Origin: Sipunculus nudus
Lineage: Eukaryota; Annelida; Sipuncula; Golfingiida; Sipunculidae
DNA: 64,000 nucleotides
Direction of reading: 5' to 3'
Assembly: GCA_026874595.1 (NCBI GenBank)
Contig: CM049316.1
Coordinates: 62,417,176 to 62,481,175 of the forward strand
Every line of letters starts with the position of its first letter. Positions within the stretch are counted from its first letter, which is position 1. The position numbers and the translations under genes were made by a program. Positions 12,679-27,600 of this stretch are shown here, piece after piece. The notes under the pieces were generated by a model, which worked only from the letters and a program-made list of their open reading frames with translations, did not search any database and was not told the DNA's origin.

Positions 12679-15600
12679 ATATATATATATATATAAAACA
12701 AGTTCCTTCATTTTTTTAATAATATTATAATAATAGTAATAGTAAGGTCAGGTTTCTGAGATGAATAAATATCAGTTGTCTTCAACTTACATGTATGTGA
12801 TAGGTTTAGTACTATCATGTGAGAACAAAACTGAATTTAACAGAAATGTGTTTTCTACTTTTTTTCATCAGTCACATAAAATGTTACTGTTCTTTAAGCA
12901 ATGGTCAGTTAATAACAATAAAGTTTGGTTAAAATACCGTAGTAAAAGTTGCTAACTTAACCCACCTTAACCATTAAAAGGATATAATTTAACAAAATGG
13001 AGCTGGCTGGGAAAAATAAGAAATCTGGTTTTTTCCCAGGAATAATGGGAATTCTCATTCTTCCTGGGAAAAATGAGAATCAAATCACAGAAAGAAGTGA
13101 TTCTCTTTTTTCCCAGTAAAAATCAGAATTCTCATTTTTCCCGGGAGCATTCCGGATCTTTCTAGATTCTCATTCTTCCCTCAACATATACATATACTGT
13201 CATTTTGGAAACAACGCTCCAATACACAGGAAATCCACTTTTTAGGCATCTCTATGTTAAAGACACTTTTTAGCTCAGCTGACTATAAGTCATCTGAGCT
13301 ATAGCGATCACTCTTTGTCTGTCGTCCGTCCGGCCATCCGGCCGTCTGTCCGTTGACAAGGCACAAATCGTAACCACTGGACCTGGAATCTTCTTACTTT
13401 ACATCCAGAGAGGTCCATGAAAAATCTCCTTGGAAACCTGGAATTAGGTCTCTGTTACCCATATCCTTCGAGCTATGGGGCCCCAAAGTACCCCCCAGAA
13501 CAGTGAAAAATTTCATACAAAAACTTCAATATCTCATTTACTACATCACTGATGGTCATGATTTTTGGCATACATATTGATCATGAGATGTTTCATCAGT
13601 TTCTGCAGACTGGTGGTGCCACCTGTATTTTTCCATTTTTTACAAATTGTTTTTCTCTATTTTTGAGACCTTTAAAAATGTGAACAACTGTTAACAGGGC
13701 ACAAATCGTGAAAACTGGACCTAGAATCTTCATTCTTGACATCCTGAGAGACCTATGAAAAGTCTCCATGGAAACCAGAAAATAGGTCTCTGTTACCCAT
13801 ATCCTTCAAGCTATGGGGCCCCAAAGTACCCCCAAGAATAGTAAAAAATTTCATACAAAAACTTTGATATCTCATTAACTACATCACTGATGGTCATGAT
13901 TTTTGGCATACATATATATCATGAGATGTTTCATCAGTTTCTGCAGACTGGTGGCACCACCTGTATTTTTCGATTTTTTTATGAATTGTTTTCTCTATTT
14001 TTGAGACCTTTAAAAATGTTAACATCTATTAACAGGGCACAAATCGTAAAGACTGGACCTAGAATCATCATTCTTGACATTCTGAGAGACCTATAGAAAG
14101 TCTCCATTGAAACCAGAAATTATGTCTCTGTTACCCATATCCTTTGAGCTATGGGGCCCCAAAGTACCACCCAGAATAGTCAAAAATTTCATAAAAAAAA
14201 CTTCAATATCTGATTAACTACATCACTGATAGTCATGATTTTTGCCATACATATTGATCATGAGATGTTTCATCAGTTTCTGCAGACTGGTGGTGCCACC
14301 TGTATTTTTCAAATTTATACAATTTGTTTTCTCTATTTTTTGAGACCTTTAAGGATGTAGTTATCTGTCAACAGGGTTCAAATTGGACCTAGAATCTTCA
14401 TTCTTGACACACAGGGAGACCTATGAAAAGTCTCCATGGAAACCTGAAATTAGGTCTCTGTTACCCATATCCTTTGAGCTATGGCACTCCAAAGTACAGC
14501 TCAGAATAATAGAAAATTTGGTACAAAAGCTGAAGTATCTGAACAACTAATGCAGAGATCATCATAATTGTTCGTATGGATATTGATCATGGAGTGTTTC
14601 ATCAGTTTCTGCAGCCTGGTGGCACCACATATATTTGTTCGGGCTTTTTTTTTTATTTTTTTTTTCTATTTTCGAGACCTTTAAAGATATGAACATCTGT
14701 TAACATGGCACAAATCATAACAACTGGACCTAGAATCTTCATTCTTTACACACAGGGAGACCCATGAAAAATCTCCATGGAAACCTGAAATTAGGTCTCT
14801 GTTACCCATATCCATTAAGATGTATGGCTCTCAAAAACCCCCCAGAATAATGAAAAATTTAATACAAAAACTCCAGTATCTCAAAAACTACTACACTGAT
14901 GCTCATGATTTTTGGCATACATATGGATCATGACATGTTCTATCAGTTTTAGCAGACTGGGTGTGCCACCTCTATTTTTTTTCAAATTTTTACGAATTAT
15001 TTTCTCTATTTTTGAGACCTTTAAAGATGTGGTTATCTGGCAACAGGGTAAATTGTAACAACTGGACCTAGAATCTTCATTCTTGTCATGCAAGGAGGCC
15101 CATGAAAAGTGTCTATGGAAACCTGAAATTAGGTCTCTGTTAACCATATCCTTCAAGCTGTAGGACTCCAAGGTATCCCTCAGAATAATGGAAAGTTTGA
15201 TACAAAAGCTGAAGTATCTGAACAACTAATCAAGAGACCACCATGCTTCTTTGCGTGAATATTGACCATTAAGTGTTTTATTAGTTTCTGAAGACTGGTG
15301 GAGCCACCTGTATTTTTTTTTAAAGTTTACGCATTTTTTCTCTATTTTTGAGATATATTAATACAGACACAATCTCAGCCTGTTGGTTAATCTGTTTGAT
15401 GCTTCAGTTGAATGGTTATATACTACCATTCAGATGATAAAATTTCCTTTTGCAAATCTCCTCCCAGTCAGCTGAGCGTCATGACCCTTGGGTCACTTGT
15501 TGAGATACCAGAGACAGTCATGAGAGAAGCACAACCACATGTCCATAACTGAGGTACATACAAATGCAAAAAAAACTTTTTGATAATTGTAATGGTGTTA

Positions 15601-18600
15601 AAGGAGCCCATTCACTTACCTTTCGAAAATGAATTTATGTGATTTCTGGCTTCCTCTGTGTACATATTAATGATCTAAAGGTAAAGGTAATTTTGCTTGT
15701 GAAAATTCTTGTAATGCCTTCATGAAGGAGGTATGAATTTGTGTATCAACAACATGTTTGTAAACACAGCAATGTTGACAAGCTTGAAAAACATATAACC
15801 TAAGGTGGTAAATTGCATATATGCGGAGGCAGAAAGCTCACTTGTTGCAAAACACCATTTGCATTGCTCTGGCTTATCTGACCTGCTACCAGATGTCTTT
15901 GTTGGATTTGTTTGGATTATTTTGGCGGGCCCCCACATATTATGAACACATTGATATATACAACACAAGCAGTTTGTGTGCGGTGATGTCCATGTTTTCT
16001 GGCCTATTTTTTTTTTTTATAAAAGCTGAAAGGGATTAGCTTTAGTTTATAAAGATCACATAGGTGACTGGACCCCTTTAAATTTCATCTATGTAATTAT
16101 CTGTTTACTCTTTCTCACCTTATCACTGCTTTGTTTTGAAAGACAATCAAATTTTGGCTTGAAAGGTAGATTTATTTCTTTGGATGGGGCTATATCAGGC
16201 CCAGTGCAGTTATGGTCTGATGGTCTGTACATAGGAAAATGCTGAAATGACAAAATGCAATTCATCTTTCATGCAAATGACTAATGAATCTGGGCACTAA
16301 AATGGTTCTATTCATCTCATTTCTTGCTTTGTTGTCAGTACATTTTACCATAGAAAATATTGTCAATAATTAATAACATACAATAAACTGTCAATGATTG
16401 GTTTCATTTTATTTACTTCACTACAGACTAGACATATTAAATTTCATAAAACATAAAAATTTACTGCATATAGATCATACAATAAACCTGATAACTATTT
16501 CACAAAACAAAACTGTGACTAGTAAAATACATGATGAAGGGACATTAAAGTCTGACAACTAGACCTAAGGTCAATTCAAATGTTTCACTTTCAATTCAGT
16601 ATATTTTTTTCACTTCAATTCAAATAAATGTGTTGGGGAAAATATATTTTTATTAATTACAGGGTTTGCACTAAAAACCTTAGTACAAATTTTAGGAACT
16701 TTTAAGGATTTTCAAGGACCAAATGAATCAGATTTCAGGAACCAATTTTTGTATCAGTCATAACTTTTCTGATAAATGGCAATAGTTGCAAATGAAATAT
16801 ATGTTTACCCACACAACTTTTGCTCCATTCCTGTCTCATTCACAAAGTTAACTGAGAGCAGAAAATTTGAGATAAAGAATAGGGATGGAGATTACCTCAC
16901 AAGGCCATGCAGTCTGACATTCAACAGTTCAAATAAATTTAGGTGACATAATTGAAGGAAAGAACTGTACAAATGCAAACTTTTATGGACTCCTGGTTAT
17001 TTTCATACATTTTAGGATATTTATGTACTGCAATTCTGCACTTTTGAAAACATGGATTTCTAAGACCTGAAAGGACCTGTACAGTAAGCACCCTGAATTA
17101 AAGTAAGGTTTATCCAATAATAATTCAATTTACAATGCAAAATGAGTTGTGAACACAAGATTTAATTGTACCTGTGAAGACACCCAAAATTATGCAAATT
17201 CATAAAAGCTTAAGATCAAATGAGAGTACTTAACATTCAGTCCATACATTTTCCCCTTCAATTACAATTAATTTCAAAACTGACTTTAGGTCTGTCTGAC
17301 ACAAAATTTAAAACAATATCAAAGATTCTGTTTGCCAATATTTTGGGTGACAATTATTATGAAACGCTTAATTTTTATATATGTGAAAATAACAGAAAAT
17401 CATACACATATGATGAAACATTTTATTTAAACTTATTAATATCTCAGTTTCTGGGCACTTCTTCAGGTAGTGATGACACTGGGTCACAATTTTAGATCTT
17501 ATTTTAATCATTTTACATTAAAAAATACAAAGGATGTTCTATGTTGATTTAGTTCATCTTGATAAGAATCTTGTTGTTTTCCAATGACATATACTTGTTT
17601 AATTTTATCTGACTTATGGGCACCCTTTGAAGGATCTAACTTAGAGTTTTGATATATTTCAGATGAGTGTAAAAACATAGAAATGGGAGATATTAACTCA
17701 CCTGCATAACTATGGGTTGACTGTATTTAAACAAGTTTTCTTTTGTGCAATATTCAGCTTGGATTTTACCCTAAATGAAAAAAGGAAAAAAGTAACAATA
17801 AGTATGAAAGAAAAGCATGAAATAAACATTCAATAAGTTACATACAACAGACACATATCAAGGATGTTAAATTCAGCAAAGTATGTTAGTATATCATCGC
17901 ATGCAAGTAAAAAAAAAATGTTTTAACCTGATAAACTAGAATTGCTTTGTTGCAAAATCAGACATATGTCTCCCCCTATGGACCATCCCATAACATTAGG
18001 GGTAAAATATGCACTACCTCAAAACAATGATTCTAGATTTCAGCAGATTTTACCTTGAAGGTCAAGGTCACAACTTTTCAAACTCTGATGAGATTTTGGC
18101 AGAAAGAACTGGTGTGTCAAATTTGAAGAAATAATCTTCAGTACTTCCAAAGTTATGGGGGTCACAAAAATCCTGGAATTGCTTAAAATTTTGCCCTTGA
18201 AGGTCAAGGTCACTGGATTTTGTACTCCCCCCAGATCTTGGGGTGAACAATGAGTTTTCAAATTTTGGAGGAAAATATGCAGCCCTTCAAAAGTTATCAC
18301 GTTGACAAGACAATAACTATAATTCGGCTGATTTGACCTTGAAGATCCTGGTCATGGTTAGAGGGTTTCAATCTCGTCTGAGAACTTGGTAGGAACAATT
18401 GGTGTACCAAATTTGAGGACAAAATGATACTTCAAAAGTTATGGGGTTCACTAAAATTTTACATTTCAGCAGATTTCACCATGAAGATGAAGTTTAAGGT
18501 CATCGAGTTTCGAACTTTTCCAAAATTTTTGGAGGAACTATGAGTGTTTAAAATTTTGGAGGAAAATATACAGCCCTTCAAAAGTTATCTCGTTCACAAG

Positions 18601-21600
18601 ATATCTTACAGATCACAACAACTGAAGACAGTGACAGACAATGGCAATGAAAACATGTCTCCCCTGCAAGCGGGTGAGGGAGACATAATTAGGATAAATA
18701 TAATGAATATTTATAATATAATAATGATTCCCATTCTTGTACAAAGAACCTTTTCTTTCTTTCCTGAACATTATATGAAACTTAACTAGGATATTTTTAT
18801 CTGGAACTGACTGGTATTGAACTGTGCTGCCATCTAGCAGTGGGAAACTGAACTGTGGTGAAAATGGAACTCAAATTTTTGACTTATTTATTGCAAGAGA
18901 AATACCCTCTCCCACACTGCTTGGCTATGATAGGGTTTCATAAATGTTCTGGTAACTGTGTTCTTGGACAATTTTGAGCTATAAAAAACAGGTTTTCAAA
19001 GAAGTCAGACCACCCCTTGATACAGCACCACCTAATGTCCAATTATGAACTTCAGTAACAGCTCTCAGCAGTTTCACAGAACCATGCTTTCTGTCACCCA
19101 GCAAGAAGGAGATCTGACACTTCTGCAGAAGTGCATTTTCCAATATAAAGTGGACAAAATAAAGTGTTTGATGTAAATCCCACTCGATCTCCCCTTGGTT
19201 CATTACCTGAGCACATTTCAGGCTGTCTGAGATGGCCTGTAGTTTCTCCTCCGCCTCCTGACACATACTGCAAGTATCCCCCTCCATGGCCATACTGTTT
19301 ATGAGGACGAATATGTTTCCTCGGATATTCAGCATCTGTACAGGTGGTGCATTAAATGAACTTCTGAAGCGTCGTCTTTTTTGCTCATCTATCCTGAAAA
19401 ATTTATTTCACATATACAGTAGAATGCCATTTTTTCCAAAACGCCATTTTCCCAAAATCTGCGTTTCAATTTCAAGATAATTTTAAATTAGGAACTGATA
19501 ACGTATTCATTGTACCATGCTGCTAGAGTGGTGAGCATTTATCTGAAAGATCGTTTTTTATAAAACAAAATGGTCATCCCCAAGTGCTTTAAAAAACTAG
19601 ATGTGTCTGAACGACACGAATGCCCCCACCTGGGGCAAATTAGAAACATTTGTTAAATTTTGAAAAATTTTCAGGAGTTCAGGAGGTGTCGTTTGGTCAA
19701 AAGTAGGTCAACAAGGGCAAAATGCAAACTTGATCTGTAACAGGTCATTATCAAGCAACACACCAAAAATCAGGCCAGTATCTGCAGGCATTGTGAAAAA
19801 AAGTCCATACATGTGCATTTTCCATAAAAATTTCTGTCTTTCATGAAATTTTCTATGTTTAGGAGCCATAAAACAATGAAAAGTAGGTCAACCGGGATGA
19901 AACGCGAACTCGATCTGTAACTGTCATTATCTGCCTACACACCAAAAATCAGGGCCGTATCTGCAGACACTGCGAAAAAAAGTCCGTACATGTGCACTTT
20001 TTTATGAAATTTTCTATGATCATCATCAAACAGTCAAAAGTAGGTCATCTGGGACAAAATGTGAACTTGATCTGTAACTAGTCATTATCTGCCCACACAC
20101 CAAAAATCAGGCCAATACCTGCAGGTATTGCGAAAAAAATCTGTACATGTGTATTTGTCATGAAAATTTATATTTTTCATAAAATTGTCAATGTTCAGGA
20201 GCCGTAAAACGGTCAAAAGTAGGTCAACTGGGACGAAACGCAAACTCGATCTATAACTGGTCAATATCTGCCAAAACGCCAAAAATCAGGCCAATATCTG
20301 CAGGCATTGTGAAAAAAAGTCCGTACATGTGTATTTGTCATGAAAATTCATATTTTTCATGAAATTTTCTATGTTCAGGAGCTGTAAAACGGTCAAAAGT
20401 AGGTCAACCGGGACAAAACGCAAACTCGATCTGTAACTGGTCTATATCTGCCCACACACCAAAAACCAGGCCAATATCTGCAGGCATTGTGAAAAAAAAT
20501 CAATACATGTGTATTTGTCATGAAAATTTCAATTTTTCATGAAATTTTCTAAGTTAAGGAGGCGTTAAACATTCAAAAGTAGGTCGACTGGGATGAAATG
20601 GGAACTCGATCTGTAACTGGTCATTATCTGCCCACACACCAAACATCAGGCCAATATCTGCAAGCATTGCGAAAAAAAGTCCGTACATGTGTATTTGTCA
20701 TGAAAATTTCTATTTTTCATGAAATTTTCTAAGTTAAGGAGGCATAAAACAGTCAAAAGTAGGTCAACTGGGATGAAATGGGAACTCGATCTGTAACTGG
20801 TCATTATCTGCCCACACACCAAACATCAGGCCAATATCTGCAAGCATTGCGAAAAAAAGTCCGTACAACTGTTTGATTTCGGAATGACGGAAGGACGGAA
20901 GGACAGAATGACGGACATGGGTAAAACTATATGCCCCGGCCACTTTGTGGCGGGGGCATAAAAATGGCATTCTACTGTATATTGTAATACATACCACTAC
21001 ACATGACCCTTGGACCTAGTTACCTGTTTATTTCTAATTTAAAACTTGTGAGATTATGGTTTTGTTTTAACATTATATAATATCATTTAATAAATTTACC
21101 TGAAATACTCAATAATACAAATGTGATGGTACTTCCCTGAAACAACTGAATAATATTAGTTTTATGAACTGTTATGAAATGGCTGATTATATATATTGTA
21201 ATAGAACTAATATACACCACTACACATGACCCTCAGACCTAGTTACCTGTATAATTTCTTAATTAAAAATTAAGAGATTAATGTTTTGTTTAAACATTAT
21301 CTAAAATTATCTATAATACTCAATGATACAAACATGTTGATATTTCCCTGAAACAAATGAAATATATAAATGTTATGAATTGTTGTATAATGTCTGTCAT
21401 GAGAATCTTGTGTCTTTTTTCTAAAGCCACAATTGTAGCTGAAACTGTTTACTTTGATCCATATTGAAAGATGAAATTCTCTGTTTTTGGAAGAATCATA
21501 ACTGAATACTTCCCCACAGAAAAATACCACTGTGTATTCACTTGTAAGTCATCAATCCAACATTTTGTCCTGTGTAATTATTTATAAAGTGTCAATTTAC

Positions 21601-24600
21601 AGAATTTAACTCTGATGGTGATAAATTAAATCTTTAAAATGATCCATTGCTCAGACTGCCACCTGGTGGGCACAAATTACATTAACAGTGGGATGGTGCC
21701 GAGTGGGAGTTGCACAAAGATTTATGTTAGCACACAATGTAACCAAATAACTAGAAAACTGACAGGTCAGGAAGGGCCCCGCAAAAGGTGCAGTCATTAT
21801 AAATTGAAGTACTGTGAATTTGGTGTACTTTGGTAGCATGGGCTGATAGAGTGATATTTGAAAATTAATGAACCTGTAAAGAACAGCTGACATGTATAAA
21901 CTGGAAGAAAAGATATGGTAAAGTGAAAATGTTCAAAGCTATCAAAATAATGATATAGAAGAACTGCATGCATTTTTATTTTCTGTATTTGTGTATTACC
22001 TGTGCCAATTATTCTTGGTTGAAGTCTTGGCTGGGCTGTGTCAAACATTTTTCCAGTATTTGTATGTTGAATTTGCCTTACTATATGTGAGGCTTAAGTC
22101 TGTACATGAACCTTGTAGTATTAGAGAGAGTCAGCTGCTGGTTAGTAGTGATAAAATGGTCATTCTCTTGAACTGAGATTCAGCTGTTCTTGGGTCTACA
22201 GATGCACTGTGTTGTGTAGAATGGCTACATATGAATATCAATGTTAATTTGTTGATGGTCACTATAATAGGTTCAAATTCCTTGAGATGTTGGAAGTGGA
22301 GATAGATTTGTCCAAATATGGTCTAAATGAGAGCAACTGTGGTGCACTGGGCCAGTGTATCCTTTTCTGGGGAATCTTCAAATTGTCTGTACAAAATATG
22401 CTGTGAAAATGTAATGCCCATGTACATGAGTGACTTGAAAAGATTAATCCATTTCTGGCCTGCTGAAGGAGCCACAAGCAACTGAACACCAAACTGTGTA
22501 TTACTTTTTTTTTCCTTCTGACCCAAATATCAATAAGCTTCTCCCTTAGGCCATGGGTGATACATATTATGTTTGAATCCTATCCATCATATGTTACGGG
22601 AGTTATTATGCAGAAACAAATTTGATTGTTCATCAAATTCTTTGCGAGTTATTGCATTAACATCATTTGAGAATTATCGTCTCTGTCAAGGTCATCCATC
22701 TTCGAACTTGACCTAGCCCTTCATAACAAACATTACTGGTGCAAGTTCAGTGAGTGTTAGTCAAATTGTTTGCGAGCTATTTGGTTAACATCATTTTAAC
22801 ATTATCACCTGTGACCTTGAAAATCCATCAAGGTCACCCATCTTCAAACATGATGTAGCCCATCAAAAGGTCAATCACTGCCATGAGTCTTAGTACCTTA
22901 TATGATATACTTTTTACGAGTTATTGTGTAAACAATGTGTGTCCTTTTGCATGCATATTTGCTAAGAGAGCGCAACCTTACTAGGTGTTCAGTAATGGTT
23001 TTTACCACATAAATTACAAAACAATGGCTGACTATGACCATATATCATGCCTTGTTGCTGTTGACATGAGGACCTGTCCTTCTGTTAAGGTGGAACAAAC
23101 AATTATGGTTACAATTATGATTTCTGCCCTGCTGAAAGAGGGACCTAAAATTTAACACCAAACTGTGAATAACTTTTTTGACCTTTGAGCTTTGGACCCC
23201 AAAATAGATAGGGATCTTCCATAATTGATGGTTAATACATATTTCAGGTTTGATCTCAATCCATCAATCCTAACTGGAGTTATCATCTGGAAAAGAATTT
23301 GTGGATGGACACACGGACAGACAGACAGGTCGATTACTATAGGGCACCCGCTTTTCAAAGCGGGGCCCTAATTATAATAATACAATACTTGTAGGTGAAA
23401 GAAATATAATCCTGTTCATCCACACATATACAGGGAAGAGAAATTTTGCTCAGATAAACATGAGATGAGACACACATGTTTATCATTTGAATGGTGTAAG
23501 AACTGAAGTGCATACACCTTTGCAATGTGCTGTACATGATAAGTGATAAGCTTATATTAAATGTTTGATTTTTCAATTTTGTAATTTTTTAACATTGCCG
23601 ACCACCAGGTAAACATCAGCATGTTGACATTTAAACAAACACCAGTGCCATGCCAAACACGGAAAGGCAATCCATTTTATCTGAACATTTGTTTTCATAT
23701 TCAGTGAATATTAAACAGACTACACATTTTTTTGTTATTCCTCTATCATGTCTATATCTACCCAATAGCTGATATTTTAAATTTTGATTCAATAAAATGT
23801 TACAAAATCATAAGAAAACAAGAATACTGGTAGTCGATAAGGGACTATGTGTATCCGCAACAATCAGAGTGGAACGGGTGAAGTAGGGCATGGATTGAGT
23901 GGCAAGGGGAAACAGAGTGAGGTATGTTGCATATTAGCATGGATGTCGGCAGGGGAATGTGTATGTAGGTGGCGCCACCTGCCAAAACAATTGAGAAAGC
24001 TAACCAAGATGTATAAACATGCAAAACTTTAGGCAGATAAGTCAAACCACTACTGAGATATGAGTGATTTTATCCCATAGCAGACAAACAGACGGATGCT
24101 GTGCAAAAATGGTTGCAGGTGGCCCCTCCAGTTTTGTGTATGATAAAGAGCTATGTGAGATCTATACACATGCACAATTTTGTCCCAATTGGTCAAACGG
24201 TTCCCGAGATATGAGCTTGGATGTCTGCAGCGTAAACTTAAAGGTAGGTGGCGCCACCTGTCATAAAATATAGACAGCTGTCCCGGATGTATGAACCTGC
24301 AAAATTTTACCCAGATATGTCAAACCAATGCAGAGTTATGAGTGATTTTATCCCACAGCAGACAAAAAGACTGACGCTGTGTAAAAATGGTTGCAGGTGG
24401 TGCCACCAGTTTTGTGTATGATTAAGAGCTATGTGAGTTCTATACACATGCAATATTTTGGCCCAATTAGTCAAACATTTCCCGAGATATGAGCTTGGAT
24501 GTTTGCAACATGAAAGTGAATGTAGGTGGCACCACCTGTCATAAAATCAAGAAAGCTATCCAGGATGTATACGCATGCCAAATTTCAGGTGAATTAGTCA

Positions 24601-27600
24601 AACCACTGTGGAGATATGAGTGATTTTAACCCAAGGCAGACAAACAGATGGACACTGTGCAAACATGGTTGCAGGTGGCATCATCATTTTTTGTGTATGT
24701 TATAAAGCTATCCAAGGGCTACATTTGTACAAAAAATTTTTTTTCCTGATCGGTCAAACTGTTCCCGAGATATGTGGGTTTATGTGTGGGGACAGATGCA
24801 CAAATGGATGCTGGGCAGAGAGGAAAAGTCAGAGGTCAATGCAAATTGGTTAGGCACCAGTCCACATGTGACCCAATAATTGGTGCAAGTTTTTAAAAAA
24901 TCCGTCCAGTAGTCTCAGAGGAGTTCTCCGGAAATGAACGCAGAGGCGGCGGCGGAACCCAGTCAAAAACATAGTACCCGCAAAACTTTGTTTTGGCGGA
25001 TACAATAAGTGAAAATTTCAAAAATATGTATACCATCAGAAAGGTCACTGTATCAGGTATAAATAAACATATATTTCAGGGGGGTCTAACATAATTTAAA
25101 CAACTTTTGGACTGATTTAAATATAGGGGAATCTGACAATAATAATACCCAAATTTGAAAATGAACAGTAGATTCTCGTTATTATATCAGTATCAGTCCT
25201 TGTTTCCATGTATCTGCATATCATGTCAGCTTCTGCATGCACATATACCATCCACAGTGTACATTTTGTCAAAACATAAACAAGCACAATTTCTTGACAA
25301 AATTCAGCTACACCCTGTAACAACCAACCCTAGGGCTTTGTGTGGTAATGTGGTTATTTCCCCCATCTGTAAATCCCCTGAATCAAATGGATCCAATTCC
25401 GTGATGTCTGTTTTGGTGGATGTACCAGACAACCAGTACATGCTGAGCATATACATCCATACAAATGGAAATAGTTTAGATTTAAAAAGAGGGATCTGAT
25501 ATTTTGTTTACCAAAGACTTAGAATGAAGACAAGATATGCAGATATATTGAAACATAGCTTAATTTTCCTTACATGTAATGGAAGCCTATGTCATGGTTG
25601 CCCACAACAACGTGAAGATCGGTTTTATCAGGATGCCTGAACATCTTGTGAAATCGATGAACTGTGTCGTAGAACTCAGCATCACTGGACCACTTCCCTT
25701 CATCCAACAGGTCTCCTGGAAAGAAATAAACATGATTTCTTTTTTTTTCAGGGGGGGGGGGGGGGGGGAGGTTACCGTCTCCATTTTTTAATGCCAGCTT
25801 AACTAAGTATATGTACATCTTCAGATTTCCATTCCAATTTTGGACTATGTGACAGGGTAGTATCAAACACTCCCTCTAATTTTATATAGTGGAGTTAACC
25901 AGCCCTATTGACTACTGCACCTGTTGGCCCTGGGTGTGTAACATTAGTCTTATAAATCAATATGTATCAGTATTATTCAATAAATCTGGTGGCAAAGTCA
26001 AAAGGCCAACGAATTCTTTAACAATGATGATTTATAATTTGAAATTATGTCTTCCCTTAAAATTTCATAAATCAAATTCCAAATCAGTGCATTTTTATTT
26101 AAAAGCATTTCTTACTTGTTACTGAAGATCAATGAAATAAGTAGACTATTCTGACAATAGAAGACAAAACTTAATTTTTTTATTGAGATTAGTTATGTGA
26201 TCATTTTCAAATAAAACCTAGTGTTTGTTTTCCCCAATTCATATGATATTAACACTTTTTTAAGCAATATAAATATTTCAATCATTTATCAACTGAAAGA
26301 ACATTGGATATAAATAAGGTACAATCCTATATGAATGTACAATTTGGTGATATCTTTTTCAGGTATAAATTTTGAAGAAAATATTTTATTTATCAAAATT
26401 TTGACCCACTGACAATTTAATTTAATTTTGTTCTCAATCTGTCACTAATTCAGCTTTTTAACATCATTATCAGAGATGTATAATGACTGCCCATCTGAGA
26501 TAAGCTAACATAAGTGCTACTTGGGTTTAAATTTTAAGCAGGCAGCTCTTTTTTAAAGTTCTTTTTAAAGTTACTCCCTTTAGTCCACTCCATGTGAAGA
26601 CAAATTCTTGTTTTAACATACACAGTATATATATTTCAGATGAAAGGGCAGTCTTTTTAGAAAAGGTTACTTCAGGTTAATTTATTAACAGCTTTTTCTC
26701 TCAACTTTATGTTTCAAAAGATTAAGGTTTAAATTAATGAGACAATGTATAATTATCATCTTGAAATAGATCTGTAATATTTTAAAATAATTTCAGCATC
26801 TGCACTCTCATTTCACAGCACTTAAAGCTCCTCCCCACTTAAAACTCTCATTGATTTAAATGCAAACTTACGCGAAGGCTTTCGGTGCAACTTACCTAAG
26901 ATGAACACAACATCGGGACTGTGTATTGTCATGGCTGACTGGAATGTCCTCTCCATTTGCCACTCTCTGTATAACAAGATAACAGGGTATTTATTGTGTG
27001 AAAGGCACAAATGTGAAATTCTCAAATATGTGATTTATTTGGGATCAGTTTAATATAAATAAAAGGTAAAGTTACAGATTAAATGAAAATTCAACAGTAA
27101 AAGATTTTATCATTATCTATCATTTGGTTCTGTCCTTCATCATTCACAAAATTAATGCCAAATGAAGTACCATTTTAAATCTTCTCCCTCCCCCACCCAA
27201 TCTTATTAAAGTCATATTTGTTTATATAATAAAAGTAATAATCATCAAACAGCAACTATACATGTACTGTGTCTGACAAAACTGGAAAAAAGAGAATATA
27301 TGCAGTGCCATCTGTCACCACAAATTTACACTACAAAATAACTTAATCTGAGCAATTCCATCTGTGCAGCTATGATAAGCTTAAGCTGCAATTACCAAGT
27401 GCCAAAGTTATCCATCCTTGAACATGCCATTTTCTGCAGGTATCAGGAATAAGTGTCTTCTTTGAACAACACTGATTTGTGTTTAGTCTGTCTTAAGTAC
27501 CCATGTCCACAAGTTATTCTGGGATAAACTTCCCTGCATGTCAGATCGTACAAAAATTTCTGGCCCAGTGGTTGCAGGAGCTATTCCACTAACAGCCTGA

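Noticed and set aside
13890-15225. Open frames of 68-114 codons on both strands
   Set aside because: They translate the ~340-bp tandem repeat of family iv; the frame changes from unit to unit and no domain appears.
18979-19206. Extension of the exon 4 frame to 118 codons
   Set aside because: A strong donor (CTCAG|GTAATG) lies at 19,206, and the continuation does not fit MPPE1, while exons 5-8 continue the family in phase.
23850-25003. CRISPR-like or satellite array
   Set aside because: Units are ~275 bp, diverged, with no short direct repeat/spacer pattern; this is a eukaryotic tandem-core repeat.
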